This document shows, piece by piece, positions 59,247-64,000 of a stretch of 64,000 nucleotides of DNA (positions within the stretch are counted from its first letter, which is position 1; each line of letters begins with the position of its first letter). A model generated the notes under the pieces. It was given only the letters and a program-made list of their open reading frames with translations, ran no database searches and was not told the DNA's origin. A program made the translations under genes and the position numbers. The DNA comes from Terriglobales bacterium (GTDB lineage Bacteria > Acidobacteriota > Terriglobia > Terriglobales > Acidobacteriaceae), in NCBI GenBank assembly GCA_035567895.1, contig DATMPC010000105.1, positions 1 to 64,000 on the forward strand, given 5' to 3'.

Positions 59247-61183
59247 TGTATTTGCCACAATTGTTTCGTTAGGCGTCTCAATCCGGCGGCGCCAGAGATT
59301 TGTCCGGCGAAATCGGGAACTGCATAGTGCGTCAGTTTGTCTGCGCACAAACGTGACAAAGTCGCAAGCTGCCAACTCCGCGCCAGGCCGCAGCGCGCGC
59401 AATTTCGCGATTCTTTCTCAGTAAGAATCCGGTTCACAAATACTGCTTGTGGCGCAAGCTTTAGGTGGCGCAAACTCTCGAGCAGGCGTCCAGTCTGCCG
59501 GTCCGGCAGCGGCTCGGGCAGCATCACCACAAATAGACTAGCGCTCTTGTTGTCCTTCAGCAGCGCAGCAAGTTCTCTCGCGCGCTGCGAAATGGACGCG
59601 ACTTCGACCGCCAAGTCCTGCGCCAGCGGCAGTGTACGGTGCTCAGCGAGGCTTTTCAACAGCAGGCGCGTCCAAACCACCAGACGGTCAGGTGTGCGCA
59701 GCAATTCGAGCGCGTGGCCGGTGGGTGCCATGTCGATTACCAGCGCCAGCCTGCGTGACTCGATAAAGTCGAGCAGCTTGAAGACCGCGAAAATTTCGTC
59801 GACACCCGGAGGCACAATGTCGAGCAGTGCGGAGATCATTTCGTACTCGAACGACAACTCCACGTGCAGGCCACCTCGTTCCATGGCGAGAGACTGCGAC
59901 ATGATCCGCTTCACCTTGCGGCTCCATGCCAGGAATTCCGCCGTAGAATCGACTTCCACCGCAGCGAAGTGCTTGTCATTGAGGACCGGTTTTGGCGTCG
60001 GACCAACTTTCTGCCCAAACAAATCGTCCAGCGAAGGTGCAGGATCGGTGGAACAGATCAGCAGATTTTCGCGCGAATGTCGCTCACGGCGCGCATAGGC
60101 CAAGCCTCCGGAGATGGTGGTCTTTCCCACGCCTCCCTTTCCCACCGTGAGGGTGAGCTGCGTGTTCGTAACCGGCCATTCCGCTGCCTCAAACTCCACG
60201 GGTGCTGTGCGCTTTGGTCGAGGCAGTTTAAGACGGAGCGGCTTGTTATCGAAGACATGCTCGCCAAACCGCTGCAAATTTTCAGCGCCAATGATCGGTG
60301 CACCCGGGTCTTCTCCCGTCAGAATGTCCGCCTTTGGGAATCTGCGCTCCACAAACTTCAAGGCTTCCGCGTATTCGCGTGCCCGTTTCTGACAGCGTTT
60401 GCAACTTCCTCCGCGAATTACGACACGGTTCAGAACTACTTCTGCGATCTGCCCATCCGCTTCTTCCTTCAGCATGCGCGCGGTTCGTGACGCCTCTGCC
60501 AGCGAAAACTTCTCGGAGCTGGTGACCATCACGAGTTTCGACTGCCTTGACGACAGCGCAGCGCGAAGCGACGCCAGCACGGCATCCCATTGATCGAGGA
60601 CGCGAGGACGCTTAACTGCCCTTCCACCAAAATGTTGAGCGAGGACCTCATCGCGTCTGCCTGAAAGCTCCAGGAATTCCAGGAAGCGCGCGAGCTGTGT
60701 TGGGATGCGAAAGAGCTGAAGCGTGTGTCCAATGGGTGCAGTATCGACCACGATCTCATGGAACTGGCCACTCTCCAAGAGGTCAGAGATCGTGAGAAGC
60801 GCGCTCACTTCTGCAAGTCCCGGCAGAGTGGTCTCGAGAAACGAATCGATTTCAGATTTCGAGAGAAACGTTCCTTGCTCCACGAGGTTGGTAATGGCGT
60901 CGCGATATTCGTCGAGGAACTCCCGAAATCTCGCTCCGGCATCTACTTGCCAGACCGAAAGCTTAGCTCGGCTTACACCATGCAGCATTTGCATTCCCGA
61001 TTTGAGCTTCACATCGAGTACATCGGCGAGAGAATGTGCCGGATCAGTAGAGATTAAGACGACTTTGCTGCCGCGTTTTGCGCTCGCATGCAGCGCGTAG
61101 GCGGTGCTGACGGTTGTCTTGCCGACGCCTCCTTTGCCTAGGAAAAAGGTCAGCTTGGGCGAGTTTGAGGTTTTCTTTGGCAC
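59243..61183 (-). CDS. Tandem ArsA/Get3-like ATPase
   Basis: 646 residues with two deviant-Walker ATPase halves: GKGGVGKTTVS at about residue 16 and GKGGVGKTTISG at about 348. Each half has the DTAPTGH-like switch motif (VVDTAPIGHTLQL; VIDMAPTGHALEL) and one CxxC (C261/C264, C595/C598). The CxxC is the zinc-joining motif of Get3, absent from the arsenite-binding arrangement of classical ArsA. No arsB, arsR or arsD is nearby. A GvpF/L gene overlaps its stop codon. I infer a chaperone-like role for hydrophobic gas vesicle or tail-anchored proteins. Arsenite transport remains an alternative. Confidence 0.88.
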   Translation of the reverse strand: MPKKTSNSPKLTFFLGKGGVGKTTVSTAYALHASAKRGSKVVLISTDPAHSLADVLDVKLKSGMQMLHGVSRAKLSVWQVDAGARFREFLDEYRDAITNLVEQGTFLSKSEIDSFLETTLPGLAEVSALLTISDLLESGQFHEIVVDTAPIGHTLQLFRIPTQLARFLEFLELSGRRDEVLAQHFGGRAVKRPRVLDQWDAVLASLRAALSSRQSKLVMVTSSEKFSLAEASRTARMLKEEADGQIAEVVLNRVVIRGGSCKRCQKRAREYAEALKFVERRFPKADILTGEDPGAPIIGAENLQRFGEHVFDNKPLRLKLPRPKRTAPVEFEAAEWPVTNTQLTLTVGKGGVGKTTISGGLAYARRERHSRENLLICSTDPAPSLDDLFGQKVGPTPKPVLNDKHFAAVEVDSTAEFLAWSRKVKRIMSQSLAMERGGLHVELSFEYEMISALLDIVPPGVDEIFAVFKLLDFIESRRLALVIDMAPTGHALELLRTPDRLVVWTRLLLKSLAEHRTLPLAQDLAVEVASISQRARELAALLKDNKSASLFVVMLPEPLPDRQTGRLLESLRHLKLAPQAVFVNRILTEKESRNCARCGLARSWQLATLSRLCADKLTHYAVPDFAGQISGAAGLRRLTKQLWQIQ

Positions 61184-61196
61184 TCAGACGAGGGAC

Positions 61197-61322
61197 GAGG
61201 CGAACACGAAGGTCACGAAGGCAAACGAAAAGATCACGGAGCTGCTAAAACCAGTGATTTTAGTGCCTCAACGCGTGCTTCGTGACCTCCTCAGTTCCCT
61301 TCATGACCTTCGTGTTCGCCTC
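61197..61322. repeat. Inverted short-unit array, CACGAAGG family
   Basis: The 25-bp left arm at 61197-61221 (GAGGCGAACACGAAGGTCAC and on) and the right arm at 61298-61322 are complementary with one mismatch. Units are about 9 bp (CACGAAGGT). The 76-bp spacer has no gene. It lies 13 bp upstream of the ATPase start. Confidence 0.82.
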
Positions 61323-61430
61323 TCCGGTGTTGCAAACCGCGCCCGAAAGTGCGAAACTCATTGTGCCTCAGCTACTTAGCTAGTCACATTTCTTGTGACT
61401 ATTGAGCGGCTGAGACATCTTATAAATGTC

Positions 61431-61540
61431 GGCTTCAACAACCCCGTAGGTGGGGCGTGAAACTGCGCAGCGCACCTACTGGAGCCGGCGGATTGCTTTC
61501 AACATCCCCGTTTCGAGCAACGCCAAGGCAATTAGCCATG
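61431..61540 (+). promoter_or_regulatory. NAD+-I riboswitch (nadA motif), two tandem domains
   Basis: Domain 1 (61431-61486) opens GGCTTCAACAACCCCGTAGG and closes with GCACCTACTGGAGCC, so GGCTTC pairs with GGAGCC, with a CCCC/GGGG inner stem. Domain 2 (61492-61532) repeats the pattern TTTCAACATCCCCGTTTCGA inside an ATTGC/GCAAT stem. This arrangement of two similar small domains upstream of nadA is the NAD+-I riboswitch known from Acidobacteria. It ends about 35 bp before the nadA start and is expected to switch off NAD synthesis when NAD+ or ATP-like ligand is abundant. Confidence 0.88.
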
Positions 61541-61572
61541 CAGTTGTGTCGAGACTGAAGGCGGAAAATTGA

Positions 61573-62694
61573 ATGAGCGTAGCTGCCGAACGAGCCTTGT
61601 GCTCGCTGGATAATTATCTCGTCCTCCCCGATGACACGATGGATGACCGCATCGCCGAAGCTCGTCGCGAACTCGGACGCGATTGCGTGATCCTCGGACA
61701 CCACTATCAGCGCGACGAAGTAATTCGTTTCGCCGATTACACCGGAGACTCCTACAAGCTTTCGAAGATATCTGCCGAGGCAGATGGACGTTACATCGTC
61801 TTTTGCGGCGTGCATTTCATGGCAGAAAGCGCCGACATTCTCGCGCGACGCGAGCAGCAGGTAATCCTGCCGGACCTGAATGCCGGATGTTCGATGGCCG
61901 ACATGGCCGAGATCGGCCAGGTGGAAGACTGTTGGGAGCAGCTTGAGCGACTCGGAATTGTTGGGGAAGACGGCAGTGGCATCACTCCGCTCACCTATAT
62001 GAACTCCACTGCGGCGATTAAAGCCTTTGTCGGCGAGCGCGGTGGTCTGGTTTGCACCTCCTCAAACGCAGGTGCAGCGTTTCGTTGGGCGTATGCAAAG
62101 TCTCCCAAAGTCTTGTTCCTTCCCGACCAGCATCTCGGACGAAATACAGCTTACAAGCTGGGAATTCCGCTTTCGGAGATGGTGGTGTGGGATCCGTACA
62201 TGCTGAATGGTGGACTCACGCCAGATCGTCTGCGAGCTGCCAAAGTCATTTTGTGGAAAGGACACTGCTCAGTGCATCAGCGCTTTCTACCGGAGCACGT
62301 GGACAACGTGCGCGCGAAATATCCCGGGATTCAGGTGATCGTGCATCCTGAGTGCCGCTGGGAGGTTTGCCAGAAGGCTGATCAACTCGGCTCAACCGAG
62401 CGTTTGATAAAGATTATCGAGGATGCACCTGCGGGCACCATGTTCGCAGTTGGCACAGAAATTCATCTCGTGAACCGCATGGGCAAGCGCTTCGCCGAGC
62501 AGGGAAAGAAGGTTATTACCCTCGACGATTCTGGATGTCTGTGCACAACGATGTTCCGCATTTCGCCGCAACATCTTGCATGGGCGCTCGAAAATCTTGT
62601 GGACGGCAACGTGGTGAACCGCATTCGCGTCGCTGAGGACGTTAAGTATTGGTCCAGAGTGGCCCTGGATCGGATGTTGGAGATTGGGGCGTAA
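61573..62694 (+). CDS. nadA: Quinolinate synthase A
   Basis: 373 residues. NadA condenses iminoaspartate with dihydroxyacetone phosphate to quinolinate, the precursor of NAD. It carries a [4Fe-4S] cluster; candidate ligands are Cys in LNAGCSMADM, HPECRWEVC and DSGCLCTTM. Other motifs are ILGHHYQRDEVIRFADYTGDS, VFCGVHFMAESADIL, LPDQHLGRNTA and WKGHCSVHQRF. Length is normal for the longer NadA type. It stands behind a riboswitch and is not in an operon with nadB or nadC in this window. Confidence 0.96.
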   Translation: MSVAAERALCSLDNYLVLPDDTMDDRIAEARRELGRDCVILGHHYQRDEVIRFADYTGDSYKLSKISAEADGRYIVFCGVHFMAESADILARREQQVILPDLNAGCSMADMAEIGQVEDCWEQLERLGIVGEDGSGITPLTYMNSTAAIKAFVGERGGLVCTSSNAGAAFRWAYAKSPKVLFLPDQHLGRNTAYKLGIPLSEMVVWDPYMLNGGLTPDRLRAAKVILWKGHCSVHQRFLPEHVDNVRAKYPGIQVIVHPECRWEVCQKADQLGSTERLIKIIEDAPAGTMFAVGTEIHLVNRMGKRFAEQGKKVITLDDSGCLCTTMFRISPQHLAWALENLVDGNVVNRIRVAEDVKYWSRVALDRMLEIGA

Positions 62695-62697
62695 AGC

Positions 62698-62819
62698 GAG
62701 CACTCAGCATTCAGCACTCGGCATTCAGCCACGAAACATCTTGGGCGGAAAGAACTGAGCTCGGCGAACCATTAGGCAGTACGGCTGACTGCTGGTTACC
62801 GAATGCTGAGTGCTCAATC
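62698..62819. repeat. Inverted short-unit array, CATTCAGC family
   Basis: The left arm (GCACTCAGCATTCAGCACTC and on) starts four bases after the nadA stop and is built of 7-bp CATTCAG/CACTCAG units. The right arm at 62793-62819 (CCGAATGCTGAGTGCTCAAT) is its inverted copy. The spacer of about 60 bp is empty. Confidence 0.8.
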
Positions 62820-62849
62820 CCGCCATCGACTAAAATAGAACTATCCCAT

Positions 62850-63287
62850 ATGGCACAACGCACTTTTACTCTGCAGGAAGCGCAAGTCCTGCTGCCTGTC
62901 CTGAAGTCTCTGCTAAAGCAGGCGATCGACGGGAAGAAACTGATTGAGACTATCGACGCGGAGTTCCAGGCGCTCGGACAACGGATATTCCTGTCCGGAG
63001 GACTGCTGGTGGAAATCGGGAAGGCCGCTACGCGTCGAGCAGAGCGCGACAAGACCGTTCAGCGCATCAAAGACGTCGTGGCTGAGATCGACGCAACTGG
63101 CGTTCAGGTGAAAGACATCGACATGGGCCTGCTCGATTTTCCCTGCGTGGTCGGCGGCAACACGATTCTGCTTTGCTGGAAGATGGGCGAAGACAAGATT
63201 ACCCATTGGCACGGAGTCGAGGAAGGCTATGCGGGACGCAAGCCAATTGACGAAACCATCACGAAGCTCAAGAAGAAACCAAACTAA
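62850..63287 (+). CDS. DUF2203 family protein
   Basis: 145 residues from the ATG at 62850. A longer in-frame reading crosses the repeat element and part of nadA. The family pattern is RTFTLQEAQVLLPVLKSLLK, a helical middle, then TGVQVKDIDMGLLDFPCVVG and LLCWKMGEDKITHWHGVEEG. DUF2203 proteins are small, soluble and of unknown function; the conserved HWH and GL-DFP may form a metal site, which is only a guess. Confidence 0.9.
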   Translation: MAQRTFTLQEAQVLLPVLKSLLKQAIDGKKLIETIDAEFQALGQRIFLSGGLLVEIGKAATRRAERDKTVQRIKDVVAEIDATGVQVKDIDMGLLDFPCVVGGNTILLCWKMGEDKITHWHGVEEGYAGRKPIDETITKLKKKPN

Positions 63288-63315
63288 CCACGGAGACACG
63301 GAGGCACGGAGAAGT
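63288..63315. repeat. Single CACGGAG array arm after the DUF2203 stop
   Basis: ACCACGGAGACACGGAGGCA and on begins directly at the stop codon, in left-arm orientation. No right arm is visible before the next gene. Confidence 0.8.
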
Positions 63316-63501
63316 GCATAACGAGGTCTGGGTTGTTTCCGACTCCGGACCGTTCGAGTTCCGCATTACATCTCTCCCACGTTGCGTGTGAAATCCCCAG
63401 CTTCTCGACAATTCTCTCTTTCGATTCTCTCCTCGCTTTCAAGTCTGCGTGCCTCATTGTGTTCTCGCAGTTGTACTGCGTCTGGATTCTTCAAGCAGAG
63501 C

Positions 63502-64000
63502 GTGTCCGTTGGCATTTTTGGTCTCCTAATCGGGCTTTCCGCATGCGGAGTGGGCGGTGCGGGGAAGCAGGAAGATGTCCTATACGTGACCGCGACGCAG
63601 GCCTTCCTACGCGACCGGGTAGCTCCCGTGTATTCAAAGACCGGGACCGTACATAACGGCGATCGTGTTGTTGTCCTCGAGCGCGGCAAGCGTTGGGAGC
63701 GCGTGCGCAACGCAGCCGGCGAGGAAGGCTGGCTGCAGGATCGTTATCTCGTGGGCGAGAACGTATTCGCCGAGTTTCAGAAGATGTATCGCGAGTATCA
63801 GGACGACCCAGCCCAGGCTCACGGTGTGCTGCGCAGCGACTTCCGCTTGCACCTCTCGGCTGGGCGCAATACGGAGCGCCTCTTTCTGCTCAAAGAAGGC
63901 GACAAAGTCGCTCTGTTGCAGAGGATAACCGTAGCCAAGGCCGCCAGTTCCGCTCCACCGCCGCCTCAGCTCCAATCTGGATCGTCTCAAGAAAAACAGG
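63502..64000 (+). CDS. SH3-domain lipoprotein (partial, cut by window end)
   Basis: 166 residues to the window edge from a GTG at 63502. The frame is open from a GTG at 63388 too, but the lipoprotein signal (VGIFGLLIGLSAC, lipobox LSAC) favours the later start. A bacterial SH3 domain follows: VLYVTATQAFLRDRVAPVYS, VHNGDRVVVLERGKRWERVR and EEGWLQDRYLVG. Then comes a second beta-rich segment and a Pro-rich linker (SSAPPPPQLQ). Such lipoproteins bind cell-wall peptides. The rest lies outside the window. Confidence 0.78.
   Translation, partial: MSVGIFGLLIGLSACGVGGAGKQEDVLYVTATQAFLRDRVAPVYSKTGTVHNGDRVVVLERGKRWERVRNAAGEEGWLQDRYLVGENVFAEFQKMYREYQDDPAQAHGVLRSDFRLHLSAGRNTERLFLLKEGDKVALLQRITVAKAASSAPPPPQLQSGSSQEKQ

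Noticed and set aside
59247-59402. Longer start for the third GvpF/L protein
   Set aside because: It lies inside the ATPase coding region in another frame and its residues (Arg/Cys-rich) are unlike any GvpF/L start.
59243-61183. Classical arsenite pump ATPase ArsA
   Set aside because: No arsB, arsD or arsR nearby, and each half carries a Get3-like CxxC; kept only as an alternative in the annotation.

Overview
The window looks like a chromosomal segment of an Acidobacteriota bacterium (Terriglobia/Koribacter-like). This rests on gene families typical of that phylum, not on a database search: a PadR regulator overlapping an 'acidobacterial duplicated orphan permease', a VWFA-related acidobacterial secreted protein, CadC-like winged-helix/TPR regulators, a HAF-repeat secreted protein, a NAD+-I (nadA motif) riboswitch, and very many intergenic palindromic repeats. 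No rRNA, tRNA, CRISPR array or prophage was seen.

Layout. 0-8 kb: a truncated MFS transporter, a winged-helix/TPR regulator and secreted proteins (vanadium haloperoxidase-like, HAF-repeat, phosphodiesterase/alkaline phosphatase-like), with a 790-bp gene-poor stretch of repeats and remnants. 8-31 kb: mostly housekeeping and envelope genes (msrA, S55 peptidase-like, VWFA protein, ZIP transporter, ychF, TonB receptor, DUF4149/MoxR, htpX, mtnA, pyrE, CPBP protease, uvrA, ada, rpsT). 32-40 kb: the conserved phoH-ybeY-CBS transporter-era series, split by about 4.2 kb carrying a REP-associated tyrosine transposase (RAYT), a PadR regulator and an ABC permease. Seven copies of a REP-like palindrome lie between 30.8 and 41.8 kb around the RAYT. 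40-47 kb: a GxxExxY gene and a four-helix-bundle gene, each sitting between inverted arrays of short repeat units, with ltaE, hemW, a fabF-like synthase, an M24 peptidase and a RES/Xre toxin-antitoxin pair.

47-61 kb is a gas vesicle region, almost all on the minus strand: GvpG, three GvpF/L-type proteins, GvpK, three GvpA-family proteins, a PAS histidine kinase and a receiver-only response regulator between gvp genes, and a tandem ArsA/Get3-like ATPase whose stop overlaps the start of a GvpF/L gene. Two more toxin-antitoxin pairs, an OmpA-family protein and a DUF4139 protein are interspersed. No GvpN or GvpC was recognised. 61-64 kb: a riboswitch-controlled nadA, a DUF2203 gene and a truncated SH3 lipoprotein gene.

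The most unusual feature is the repeat landscape. Besides the RAYT/REP set and a GTCATTCC-type palindrome, at least eight unrelated sequence families share one design: a short array of 7-9 bp units, a spacer, then the same array inverted. Most spacers are short and empty. Two carry small genes (GxxExxY and four-helix bundle). They often begin right at a stop codon, and several supply the last residues of the neighbouring protein (hemW, uvrA, ybeY, ada).
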